DNA of 48,628 nt from positions 1 through 48,628 of the forward strand of contig NZ_NRRY01000040.1 in the NCBI RefSeq assembly GCF_016583905.1. Direction: 5' to 3'. The notes under the pieces were generated by a model, which did not search any database, was not told the DNA's origin, and was given only the letters and a program-made list of their open reading frames with translations. Position numbers and translations under genes: made by a program. The stretch comes from Lamprobacter modestohalophilus. GTDB taxonomy: Bacteria; Pseudomonadota; Gammaproteobacteria; Chromatiales; Chromatiaceae. Positions 35,214-46,800 of this stretch are shown here, one piece after another; positions within the stretch are counted from its first letter, which is position 1, and the number at the start of each line of letters is the position of its first letter.

Positions 35214-35588
35214 CTACGGCTGCTCGATCAGCTCAAGCGCATTGGCATCCGGATCACGCGTGAACAGCGCTCGGCGTCCGGAACGACTCAGGCGATAGGG
35301 GGTGCCGGCGGCCTCGAGCAAGGCAGCAACCGCATCAAGATCAGCCACCGTCGCGGCGAGATGCCGATCGCGCCCACCATGGTCAGGGCGCGCCTCAACT
35401 GGGTCCGGATTCGGCAATTCCAGCAAGTGGATCTGCTGCGCACCAATCTTCAACCAGGCGCCTGGATAACCCAGGTCTGGTCGCCCAGGATCAACCTCGA
35501 GCCCCAGCAAGTCGCGATAGAAGCCCAAGGCACGCTCAGTATCGGCGACGATGAGGCTGACGTGGTGGATCGCATGAATCATATGCAT
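35214..35588 (-). CDS. VOC-family (glyoxalase/bleomycin-resistance fold) protein
   Basis: 124 aa of one glyoxalase-type domain: IHHVSLIVADTERALGFYRDLLGLEVDPGRPDLGYPG at the N-terminus, HLAATVADLDAVAALLEAAG in the middle, and RALFTRDPDANALELIEQP at the end. Possible metal ligands are the early histidine, the middle histidine and the late glutamate. VOC enzymes act on many small substrates (isomerases, dioxygenases, glutathione transferases), so the substrate is unknown. Confidence 0.88.
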   Translation of the reverse strand: MHMIHAIHHVSLIVADTERALGFYRDLLGLEVDPGRPDLGYPGAWLKIGAQQIHLLELPNPDPVEARPDHGGRDRHLAATVADLDAVAALLEAAGTPYRLSRSGRRALFTRDPDANALELIEQP

Positions 35589-35659
35589 CGAAGCCTGTTC
35601 TCCAGTGGGTTGTCCTGATTAGCCGAGCCTCACCCTGAATCAATCGCCTGCTCTGCCAG

Positions 35660-35715
35660 GGTGATGACGCGCCATGAAAGGGTGATGATGCGCCATGAAG
35701 ATGACGCGCCATGAA
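35660..35715. repeat. Short tandem repeat upstream of dapC
   Basis: About 2.8 copies of a ~20-bp unit (GTGATGACGCGCCATGAAAG, then the same with GATG for GACG, then a third partial copy). Each unit holds an ATGAA. It lies between the VOC start and dapC. Confidence 0.75.
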
Positions 35716-35836
35716 CCCGAGCGCCGGCGCTCGAGTGGAGCAGATCAGCCCCCTGGCCTATACTGGTGGATTGTTCATCGAAACCTTCTTGCAACGGCCC
35801 CGCAGCTTAACATCCGCAGGTCGCCCGCTCGCCGTC

Positions 35837-37033
35837 ATGAATCCAAACCTCAGCCGCTTGCAACCCTATCCATTCGAAAAGCTAGCGGCGCTGATGCGCG
35901 CTATCGAGCCGCCGGCCGACATCCCGGCAATCGCGCTCTCGATTGGCGAGCCTAAGCACTCAACGCCATCGTTCATCGCCAATGCGCTGGTCGCACATGT
36001 GCACCAGCTCTCCATCTATCCGAGCACGCGTGGGCTGATCGAGCTGCGCCAGGCGATCGCCGACTGGCTCGGTCGCCGCTTCGGGCTCGGCCCCAGCGGC
36101 ATCGACCCGCAGACCCAGGTGCTCCCGGTCAACGGCACGCGCGAGGCGCTCTTCGCGTTTGCCCAAGCGATCATCGACCCGCGCGAGGATGCGCTGGTGC
36201 TGATGCCGAACCCCTTCTACCAAATCTACGAAGGCGCTGCACTGCTCGCGGGTGCCACGCCCCATCTACTCCCCTGCACCGAGGAGACGCACTGGCTGCC
36301 CGACCTCGAGTCGATCCCGCAAACGGTTTGGGAGCGATGCCAACTCATCTACATCTGCTCACCCGGCAACCCAACCGGCGCGGTCATGGACCAGGCCCAG
36401 CTGATGCGCCTGATCGAACTAGCGCAGCGGCACGACTTCATCATCGCCTCCGATGAATGCTACGCCGAGCTCTATCTTGACGAGGCCAGCCCACCACCCG
36501 GCCTGCTGCAGGCCGCCGCAGCGCTCGGCCTCAACGACTATCGCCGCTGCATCTGTTTCCATAGTCTGTCGAAGCGTTCAAATGCGCCTGGATTGCGCTC
36601 TGGCTTCGTCGCCGGCGATGCGCAGCTGATCGAGCCGTTCTTCCAATACCGCACCTACCATGGTTGCGCGATGCCGTTGCAACATCAGCAGGCGAGCCTG
36701 CTGGCCTGGCAAGATGAGGCGCATGTGATCGAGAATCGGCGCCTCTATCGCGAGAAGTTCGCCGCCGTGACCGCGATTCTGGACGGCGTGCTCGAGTTCA
36801 GCACACCACCGGCCGGCTTCTATCTCTGGCCGCGCACGCCGATCCCGGATACCGAGTTCGCGCGCCGTCTGCTGGCCGAGCAACATCTGCGCGTGCTGCC
36901 CGGGCGCTTCCTGTCGCGCGCCGACGACCAGGGCGACCCCGGCCTGAACCACATCCGCATGGCACTGGTGCCACCGCTTGACGACTGCATCGAGGCCGCA
37001 CAGCGCATCCGAGCAGTCTGCGAGCAGCTATGA
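35837..37033 (+). CDS. dapC: Succinyldiaminopimelate aminotransferase
   Basis: From the ATG at 35837 the product has 398 aa; the frame is open upstream to 35711, but the added 42 residues are not family-like. It is a class I/II PLP aminotransferase with IALSIGEPKHSTP, the glycine-rich NGTREALFAFAQA, SPGNPTGAV and DECYAELY. The PLP-lysine lies in SLSKRSNAPGLRSGFV. With dapD and dapE adjacent, N-succinyl-LL-diaminopimelate formation is the likely role in lysine and peptidoglycan synthesis. The Shine-Dalgarno is weak. Confidence 0.92.
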   Translation: MNPNLSRLQPYPFEKLAALMRAIEPPADIPAIALSIGEPKHSTPSFIANALVAHVHQLSIYPSTRGLIELRQAIADWLGRRFGLGPSGIDPQTQVLPVNGTREALFAFAQAIIDPREDALVLMPNPFYQIYEGAALLAGATPHLLPCTEETHWLPDLESIPQTVWERCQLIYICSPGNPTGAVMDQAQLMRLIELAQRHDFIIASDECYAELYLDEASPPPGLLQAAAALGLNDYRRCICFHSLSKRSNAPGLRSGFVAGDAQLIEPFFQYRTYHGCAMPLQHQQASLLAWQDEAHVIENRRLYREKFAAVTAILDGVLEFSTPPAGFYLWPRTPIPDTEFARRLLAEQHLRVLPGRFLSRADDQGDPGLNHIRMALVPPLDDCIEAAQRIRAVCEQL

Positions 37034-37080
37034 ACAGGTGCGGGACTTAACGGGCCATGCAATAACAGCCACTAATCAAG

Positions 37081-37169
37081 AAGAACCACAGATAAACACG
37101 GATAAACACAAATCAATATGGATAGAAACGGCGAGGATCTGTGTCCATCTGTGTCCATCTGTGGTTCTT
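37081..37169. repeat. Palindromic dispersed repeat, copy 2
   Basis: An 89-bp imperfect palindrome between dapC and dapD. The left arm AAGAACCACAGATAAACACG (37081-37100, continuing to 37111) pairs with the right arm ending ATCTGTGGTTCTT (37139-37169), with a few mismatches. The 13-bp ends AAGAACCACAGAT match exactly in inverted orientation. It is related to the copy at 9675-9765. Length, palindromic design and intergenic position fit a REP- or MITE-like family. Confidence 0.8.
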
Positions 37170-37277
37170 AATCTTTGCGGATAAGGCTACGAGGTTTGCC
37201 AGAAATGGCCTTAGCACCGCCTTTCCGAGACCACTCTCTCCAACATGCTCTTTTCATCAATCTCCACAGGAGCCTCT

Positions 37278-39730
<2,453 letters not shown>

Positions 39731-39746
39731 ACACCAAGCCCCTCAT

Positions 39747-39770
39747 TCACCACTCACCACTCACCACTCA
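39747..39770 (-). repeat. Heptamer tandem repeat at the parA stop
   Basis: About 3.4 copies of TCACCAC on the plus strand, so GTGGTGA on the minus strand. The parA stop lies in the repeat, and the 7-bp period places a TGA in each of the three minus-strand frames. The last residues of the ParA-like protein (Ser-Gly-Glu-Trp) are encoded by the repeat. Confidence 0.9.
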
Positions 39771-40518
39771 AAACTAACTTAACCTCACGCCACAGCGCAC
39801 GATAAGAACCCACAGCCATCTCACTCGCCGCATAAGCCGTGATCGGCATTCGATGCAGACCCATGCGCTCGATCTCGTCGATCTCCGGGATCGGCGACTG
39901 GAGGATCTGGAGGTCTTGTCTAGGAGCGTCCTGCATGATGGTGCGATGCAAGGCCTTGGTCTCATCGACCATCGAGAAGAACGGCAGCAGTTGCGGCGCG
40001 CGCCTCGGCATCTTCTCGCGCAGGAAGGCATCGAGCTGCTCGAGGGTGCGGATCGAGAGCGTGCTCGGGATCAGCGGCACCAGCAGCGCATCGGCGACGG
40101 CAAAGACATTTTCGGACAGGGTCGAGATGCCGGGCGGACAATCCAGCAGCAGGAGATCGTATTCGCGTCGTAACGGCTTGAGCAGCCGCTCGAGCTGGCG
40201 TCTTGGCTTGTCGCTCTGACCCAGCCGAAGATCGAGATGACGATAGGAGAAATCCGCCGGCAGCAGATCGAGCCGCTCGAAATCGGTCCCCTTGATCGCA
40301 GCGTCCAGTGCACCCTGGTCCCTGAGCAGCGCCTTGCCACCACCCTTAACCTTGGGCTTGATGCGGAAGAAGAAGCTGGCGGCACCTTGCGGATCTAGGT
40401 CCCACACCAGAGTGCGCAGCCCCTCGGCCGCCGCAAGATAAGCCAGATTCACGGCAGTCGTGGTCTTACCAACGCCGCCTTTGATGCTGTAGACAGCAAG
40501 CGTCGTGACGAGCTTCAC
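39754..40518 (-). CDS. ParA-family ATPase coupled to the CHAD gene
   Basis: The preferred start is a GTG at 40518 that overlaps the CHAD stop by 4 bp (GTGA), giving 254 aa; ATGs at 40533 and 40563 are alternatives. ParA/MinD signature: deviant Walker A KGGVGKTTT with signature lysine at 13 and catalytic lysine at 18, WDLDPQG with Asp 40/42, then LLLDCPPGISTLSENVF and a C-terminal half typical of ParA. Such ATPases dimerise on ATP, bind nucleoid DNA and move a cargo through an adaptor that stimulates hydrolysis. No parB or parS-like repeat is near. The coupled CHAD protein is the most obvious adaptor. Confidence 0.9.
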   Translation of the reverse strand: MKLVTTLAVYSIKGGVGKTTTAVNLAYLAAAEGLRTLVWDLDPQGAASFFFRIKPKVKGGGKALLRDQGALDAAIKGTDFERLDLLPADFSYRHLDLRLGQSDKPRRQLERLLKPLRREYDLLLLDCPPGISTLSENVFAVADALLVPLIPSTLSIRTLEQLDAFLREKMPRRAPQLLPFFSMVDETKALHRTIMQDAPRQDLQILQSPIPEIDEIERMGLHRMPITAYAASEMAVGSYRALWREVKLVLSGEW

Positions 40519-42437
40519 TCTGGCATCCCGCATTTGTCTCGCGCGCTTTCTGCTGATGCGCATAAGTCATGAGTCGCGAACAGGGTCTTGAAGCGCTTGG
40601 CGTTCTCGGCACTGTCGAAAGCGGCAAAGACGTCGCTGAAGGTCGCGCGAGCGCTTGCCTGATCGTTTAGAAGTTGGCCAATCAGTGCACCCATTGCCAG
40701 CAGGGTCCCGGGCGGAAGCCCGTTCTTGCTGGCATTGGTGCTAGCGCTAGTGACGCTGGGCTTGGCACTGGCATTGGCACCGGCATTGGCGCTAGTACCG
40801 GCACTAGCATTGACGCTCGACTCAGCATGCTCGCGCAGGTGCTGTGCCTGCACGGCGGTATCCTGAAATCGTCCCAGGTTATCCAGCAGCAGCTTGGTCT
40901 GTTTGATCTGCTCCCGAATCTGATCCCTTGGATACAGGCTCTGGAAAAACTCCATCAGATAGCGGAGTTTCTTGCAGCTCTTGCGCAGCTCATGCAGGGC
41001 CTCCGGGGGTGAATCCTCGGTGATCGCCCGGCCCTCCGCGCGCACCCGCTTGAGCATCTTGCGAATGCGCTGATCCGCGACTTGCTTGATCGGCACCGCC
41101 GCCTGTTTTGGCAACAGCGCTTGTCCCGGCAACTCAGCATCGCTTGGCAACGGGCCGTGACTCGGGTGTGCCTGTCGCGCTCGAGGGTGGAGATCAACCG
41201 CTTCAGCGGTGGGCGCTTTAGAGACCGGCATCTCCGCATCGAGAAAGCGGTGCCAATCTCGTAGCAGGCTGTCGAACGCTGCCGATCCAAGCGCCTGTGA
41301 AAGCTGACGCTGGGCCTCGGCATGCAGCCGGACGAGCTGCTCATGCAGCGGCTTCAAGTCGCTGCGCAAGGCGGGTGGCAACCGTCGCTCCATATCTGGA
41401 AAATCGAGCAGATAGACATCCAGATCGCGCACCGGCCCGGTGATCTGCTGCAGCCAGGCGAAACGCTGTTTGAAATCAACGACCAATGCCTCTGGAAACA
41501 CGCCCTTGATCTGACTCAGGGCCGAGCGCGTGCGGCGGGTCGCAACCCGCAGATCATGCAAAAACTCGCTGTCGAGATTCTGGCGTGTGCCCTCGAGATT
41601 GGCCTCAAGCGTCTCGAGTAATCCGCGCAGGATCTGTTTCGTCGCCAGATCGGCACGCTGATCGGGCTCGAGCTGCTGATCAAGCTTGGTCGAATAAGCG
41701 CCGGGTCGATGACCCGCGGCGAGCAGCGCCTCCTGTGCCAGCGGTTCTTGTGCTAGCGGTTCATCGAGCACGGATAATCCAAGCCGCTTTTCCAGCACCA
41801 GCCGCGCCTGCTCGAAGGCCTCCGCGTAGCCCCTAACGGACAGTAATCTCAGCCGACACATCAGGTTTCCGTGGCGGCCAGCATTTGGCTCCCGGAAGTG
41901 GTTCTGCTCGACCACCAACCGCACGACGGTCTTCTCATCCTCATTCAACAAGCGCACAAGCGTCTGTTGCGAGATCACCTCCACCATTGGTAGCAGCCGA
42001 CGCATCTCAAGGAGAGGAGCAAGCCGCTCCCGCACCGGTCCGGCCGGCATCTCATCGAGCAGCCCAGGCTCGGATTCGAGCGGCTGCAGGATCGGTTCAG
42101 CATCGGACTCGCTGAGATCGCGCCAGCACAGCGTCGAACGCGCCGGCTGCGCATCCTCAAACAGACTCATCGCTGTATACGGCGACGCCGAGGACTCACT
42201 AAAACGCCATTCGAGACTTACACCTGCAACAAACAGCCGCCAGTCGAAGCTGTCAAAAAAGCGGCGACTCAGCGTGACGTCCGGTTCTCGCACAGCAGGG
42301 ATCAGCTCATCAATCGCATCGATCAGCGCATGCAGCTCAAGCCCAGATGGGACCAAGAGTTCGGCCGTCCCTGAGTTGGTTTGGCGCATCTTGTAAAAGC
42401 TCTCGACAGTGGCTTCGATTGAGGCGATGTCAGTCAC
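40515..42437 (-). CDS. CYTH-like/CHAD-domain protein
   Basis: 640 aa from a GTG at 42437. Residues ~22-225 resemble a CYTH domain (RRFFDSFDWRLFVAGVSLEWR at 58-78) but lack the N-terminal ExExK motif needed for phosphate chemistry, so it may not be catalytic. The CHAD domain follows in two halves: EFLHDLRVATRRTRSAL at 291-307 with LDVYLLDF, and LHELRKSCKKLRYLMEFF at 481-498. CHAD folds are basic helical bundles that bind polyphosphate and localise to granules in other bacteria. Two low-complexity stretches interrupt it, ~405-450 and ~540-571 (Asn/Ala/Ser, hexamer-encoded). It is coupled to a ParA-like ATPase downstream. Confidence 0.88.
   Translation of the reverse strand: MTDIASIEATVESFYKMRQTNSGTAELLVPSGLELHALIDAIDELIPAVREPDVTLSRRFFDSFDWRLFVAGVSLEWRFSESSASPYTAMSLFEDAQPARSTLCWRDLSESDAEPILQPLESEPGLLDEMPAGPVRERLAPLLEMRRLLPMVEVISQQTLVRLLNEDEKTVVRLVVEQNHFREPNAGRHGNLMCRLRLLSVRGYAEAFEQARLVLEKRLGLSVLDEPLAQEPLAQEALLAAGHRPGAYSTKLDQQLEPDQRADLATKQILRGLLETLEANLEGTRQNLDSEFLHDLRVATRRTRSALSQIKGVFPEALVVDFKQRFAWLQQITGPVRDLDVYLLDFPDMERRLPPALRSDLKPLHEQLVRLHAEAQRQLSQALGSAAFDSLLRDWHRFLDAEMPVSKAPTAEAVDLHPRARQAHPSHGPLPSDAELPGQALLPKQAAVPIKQVADQRIRKMLKRVRAEGRAITEDSPPEALHELRKSCKKLRYLMEFFQSLYPRDQIREQIKQTKLLLDNLGRFQDTAVQAQHLREHAESSVNASAGTSANAGANASAKPSVTSASTNASKNGLPPGTLLAMGALIGQLLNDQASARATFSDVFAAFDSAENAKRFKTLFATHDLCASAESARDKCGMPE
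40735..40817 (-). repeat. Hexamer-based low-complexity tract in the CHAD gene
   Basis: About 14 degenerate 6-bp units of the form GGCATT, GCTAGT, ACTGGC and GCTAGC encode an Asn/Ala/Ser/Gly/Thr-rich stretch at ~540-571 of the CHAD protein. The same type of unit is seen in the kinase gene near 7290-7325. Confidence 0.75.
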
Positions 42438-42839
42438 AGCTCATTCCACCCGGCTGGCTGATCTTTTGGTCCGCTTTCGCGGCTTGCATCACCCGACCGG
42501 GTCGCCGGGCTATAGCCCAGGTGCGCCCCCCTGAAGACTGACCAGACCTCGCCTGGCGATGAATCGACAAGCGCCTAAGCCTCACGCAAGCTGGCAGCAG
42601 GGCAGTCGAACATTCTAAACCTTAAATATTGTGATCGTTACGCGCAGAGCAAGCGGCCCGATGAGCCGCTCCGTGGCCTCCAGTCTCTTGCTGCCGCCGC
42701 CAACACAACCATGTCACAATCGTCATCGAGATCGACTATGGTGTTCGCTCAGGTGAACGCCGAACCACCACTATTCCAGACGAGGTGACTGCGTCAACGA
42801 CCCTGCCCTGAAGGGCGGCTTTCAACCGGGAGAATTTTG
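42438..42839. other. Intergenic region upstream of transaldolase
   Basis: A 402-bp gap between divergent genes. No gene is seen. An AT-rich patch at about 42610-42640 (AAACCTTAAATATTGTGATC) is a plausible promoter region for tal. ATTGTGA near 42628 and TCACAAT near 42714 form a distant 7-bp inverted pair. The end of the region (42810-42839) matches the leader of the antiporter gene at 7783-7811. Confidence 0.4.
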
Positions 42840-43808
42840 ATGAGTAAGCTCGAGCAACTCAAGACCATGACCACCGTGGTTGCCGACACCGGCGACTTCG
42901 AGGCCATCGCCGAGTACAAGCCGCAGGATTCGACGACCAATCCGTCACTGCTCTATAAGGCTGCGCAGATGCCGGCCTACCGCCACCTGGTTGAAGACGC
43001 GGTGAGTTTTGGCAAGGACAAGGGCAACAACGCCGACGAGCATGCACGCTGGACCATGGACAAGCTCGCCGTCAACTTCGGCGCCGAGATCCTGAAGATC
43101 GTGCCCGGACGCGTCTCGACCGAGATCGACGCGCGGCTGTCATTCGACACCAAGGCCACCATCGCCCGCGCCGAGGGACTGATCGACCTTTACGACCAAG
43201 TCGGCATCGATGCCCGTCAGCGCGTGCTGTTCAAGATTGCCTCGACCTGGGAGGGAATTCGCGCCGCCGAGTACCTTCAGAAGCAGGGCGTGCATTGCAA
43301 CCTCACGCTGCTGTTCAGCTTCACCCAGGCCGTCGCCTGTGCCGAGGCCGGCGTGACCCTGATCTCGCCCTTCGTCGGACGCATCCTCGATTGGTACAAG
43401 CATGCCGAGAACGTCACAGGCTATCCGGCCGACGAAGACCCCGGGGTCAAATCGGTCACCGAGATCTTCAACTACTACAAGCGCCACGGCTACGAGACCA
43501 TCGTCATGGGCGCCAGCTTCCGCAGCGCCGATGAGATCCTCGAACTCGCCGGCTGTGACTATCTGACCATCGCGCCGAAGTTCTTGGCCGAGCTTGCCGA
43601 GGCCGACGGCCCGGTGCCGCGTAAGCTCAACGCCGAGGCAGCGCGCAGCATGGAGATTCCCAGCGTCAGCTTCGATGAGCCGGGCTTCCGCTGGGGACTG
43701 AACGAGGACGCCATGGCAACCGAGAAGCTCTCCGAAGGCATCCGACTGTTCGCTGCCGACACCCACAAGCTCGAGGACTTTACCCGAGAGATCTGCAAGA
43801 ACTGCTGA
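42840..43808 (+). CDS. tal: Transaldolase
   Basis: 322 aa from the ATG at 42840 (GGGAG seven bases upstream; a TTG three bases earlier is unlikely). Transfers dihydroxyacetone between sugar phosphates in the pentose phosphate pathway. [14 protein letters not shown] at 30-43 and the Schiff-base lysine in [13 protein letters not shown] (K132, same number as in E. coli TalB) show the classical type. Further hallmarks are [29 protein letters not shown] and IVMGASFRS. It stands alone, convergent with the RND operon. Confidence 0.97.
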   Translation: MSKLEQLKTMTTVVADTGDFEAIAEYKPQDSTTNPSLLYKAAQMPAYRHLVEDAVSFGKDKGNNADEHARWTMDKLAVNFGAEILKIVPGRVSTEIDARLSFDTKATIARAEGLIDLYDQVGIDARQRVLFKIASTWEGIRAAEYLQKQGVHCNLTLLFSFTQAVACAEAGVTLISPFVGRILDWYKHAENVTGYPADEDPGVKSVTEIFNYYKRHGYETIVMGASFRSADEILELAGCDYLTIAPKFLAELAEADGPVPRKLNAEAARSMEIPSVSFDEPGFRWGLNEDAMATEKLSEGIRLFAADTHKLEDFTREICKNC

Positions 43809-43822
43809 GATACAGGTTCCGC

Positions 43823-43839
43823 TCAGTGCTCAGTGCTCA
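43823..43839 (-). repeat. Heptamer tandem repeat at the RND stop
   Basis: TGAGCAC is repeated twice and followed by a third TGAGC on the minus strand (43839-43823). The first TGA is the stop of the RND gene; the 7-bp period puts the other two in the remaining frames. Confidence 0.88.
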
Positions 43840-46800
43840 GCGCACCAGCCGAAGTCGGAGCAGTAGCTGATAGCTCGCCGGAACGAACACCAGCCCGAGC
43901 GGCGTGGCGAGGGCAACCCCTCCAGCGATGACGATCGCCAGCGGCGGCCAGAAGTCGCCACCGGAGAACAGGATCAGCGGCAGGAAGCCGCCGACCGTGG
44001 TTAGGGTGGTGGAGACGACATGCCGTGTCGAGCCCAACACGCTGTTCACCGTGGCGCTCAGGTTGCCACTGGCGGCCATGGCATCGGCACGGATCGCAGC
44101 CAACACGACGATGCTGTCGTTGATCGCGATCCCCATCAGACCAATGCTGCCGAGGACGGGATTGAAGCCCAGCGGATAACCCGAGAGCCAAAGTGCCAAC
44201 ATCCCCAGCGCGATCGAGAGCAGGCCGATCAGCAAGATCAACGCCGCCAGGGTGAAACTGCCAAACGCGAGCACCAGGGTCGCGACCATCAACGCCCCAA
44301 GCAGGGGCGCATAGATCAGGAGCAGCGCGATGGCCTCGCCTTGCTCCTCACTGTCACCGGCAAATTCGAGTCGGTAGCCAACAGGGATGGCCAGACCATC
44401 GCGCTCGATCTGGCTGCGCAGGGTCTCGGTGACCTCAATCGGCAAGGCGTCGGCGGTGAGCCAGGCCTCGATGATGTTGATGCGCTCGCCATTGCGTCGG
44501 GTGATAGTCGGCGCCTCTGGCGTCAGCTCGAGCGGACCGAGCGCAGCCGCTGGAATCCAGTTTGACTGCCCGCCGCTCGCCATCGCGCTCGCCGTCGCGC
44601 TCGTGGTTGCGATCGTGGCTGCGGCCGCGGTCGCGCTGCTGCTAAGCAATGGCAAAGCCGCAAGCCGTGCCGGGTCAGCACGTTCAGCATCACCCCAGCG
44701 CACACGCACGGGCAGCTGCTCAAGATCCTCGAGCACGCTGCCGCCAATCACGCCATCGAGCGCCGCTCGATACTGGCTCGCGATATCGCCCAAGCCAAGT
44801 CCGACAAGGCGGGCATTCTGCTCATTGGCCTGAAGCTCAAGCCTAGGCGTACCACCCGGGATGCTGGCCTTGGTCTCGGTCACTTGCGGCAGCCGGTGCA
44901 GGATGCGTCGCAGCTCATCACCGAGCTTTCTTAATTGCTGTGGCTCCGGGCCGATGAGACGCAACGAGATCGGCGCTGCAATCGGTGGACCCTGGCCAAA
45001 GGCGCGCACCACGACGCGTAGCTCCGGAAAACGCTCTGGCAATCTGCGCTGGAGGTCAGTGACCAGGCGCTGCGCCTCGGCCGAGCTGGCCGCACGCACG
45101 GTGGCGCGCGCATAAGCCGGATTGTTCTCCTCCATGCGCAACTGGTTGTAGTAGACCGGAGGCGAGCTGGCACCCGCAACCCAGAACAGTTGGCGGATCT
45201 CACCGCGCTCGCGGATCACTGGCTCGATCGCCCGCATGGCTGCCGCCGTGCGCGTGATCGAGGCATCATCAGAGGCCCAGACCTGAATCTCGAACTGGTC
45301 GCGGTCGGAAGGCGGGAAAAATTGCAGACCGAGCTGAGTCGCCGCCCAGAACCCGGCGGCCGGCAGCAGCAGGCTGATGAACGTGGTCAGCCAGGGGCGC
45401 CGAAACAAGGCCCTGAGCAAGGCAGAATAGGCCTCCGCAAGCCGGTCGCTTGCAACGCCGTCGCGCCACCAGGCGCGCCCACGGTCCTGCCGAAGGTCTT
45501 GCCCAAGGGCGCTTTTGGAGGCACCGCCAGCGAGCGCAGCAAGGGCCGGGATAAGGCTCATCGAGAGGATGAACGAGGTGGCCAGCGCGAGGATCACCGC
45601 AGTGGCTAGCGGGCCAACAAAATCGCCGAGGTTTCCTGGTAGAAACAGGATCGGCATGAAACCGATCATGGTGGTGAAGGTGGAGGCCGCCAACGGCGTG
45701 AACAGGTGATCAACGGTGCCGCGGACCGCGTCTGGCGCGCTAGCGCCCCCGGCGAGCCGATGGCGAACCTCGTCGGCAACGACGATAGCGCTATCGATCA
45801 GCAAGCCGATCGCGATGATCATGCCGAAGATCGTGATCTGATGGATCTGTTGACCAAAGATGTCCAGTCCGAGCAAGGTGATGGCGGCCGAGAGCGGAAG
45901 CGCGGAGCCGACAATCAACGCTGAGCGCCAGCCCATGGTCAGGAACACCACCAGCATAACGACGGCAACACCGGCGAGCAGGTTGCCGCCAAGCTCGGCG
46001 AGTCGGGCCTGGGTGTAGCCGCTTTGATCGAAGAGGACACCGATCTCGATGCCACCGCCGGCATTGGCATCGCGAAAGGCCTCGACCCGCTTGGTCGCGA
46101 TTGCGGCCCAGGCCTCAAGATCGAGCACCGCGCGGGTGCGCACACCGATCAGGACGCTTCGCTGGCCATCGGTGGAGGCCATCTGACTCGGTGGCTGCCG
46201 CCAGGTCTTGCGCACCTCGGCGAGGTCGCCGACGCTGATCACGCGGCCGTCCTCGGCAAACAAGGGCACCGCGGCAACGCGCTGCGCCGCGTCGAGCTCG
46301 CCGGCAACGGCGAGACGCAGTCGGTGAGTCTCGCCGTAGAGGCTACCTGCGGGGTCTTTGACGTCGGCGTTGGCCAAACGCGCGGCGACTTGATCGACGC
46401 TCAGACCGGCGGCGCTTAGTTCAGCCGGATCGACCTCGACGCGGATCTCCTCGTCGGGACCACCGAAGAGCAACACCTGCTCGGTGCCCGCCAGGTTGCG
46501 CAGGTCCTCCGCGAGTGTTTCCGCGAGACGCTTGAGAACCCCGAGGGGTGGTCGCTGATCGGCGTCAGACGACCAGCTCACCGAGGCGATCAGCGAATAA
46601 GCGACCGCGCCGCGGTCGCTGTCGAGCACGGGTGGGCCAGCGCCAGGAGGCAGATTGGCTGCGGCCGCCGATAGCTTGTCGCGGAGCTCGGCGAAGATGC
46701 GCTCATTATCCTTCGCCGTCACCGCGTCTTCGAGCTCAACGCCCAGCACCGAGATATCCCCGCTCGAGGTCGAGTCGATGACCTTGACCTCGGGAACCTC

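Noticed and set aside
39754-40518. A plasmid partition locus
   Set aside because: The ParA-like gene has no ParB neighbour and no parS-like repeats, and the flanking genes are chromosomal housekeeping genes.
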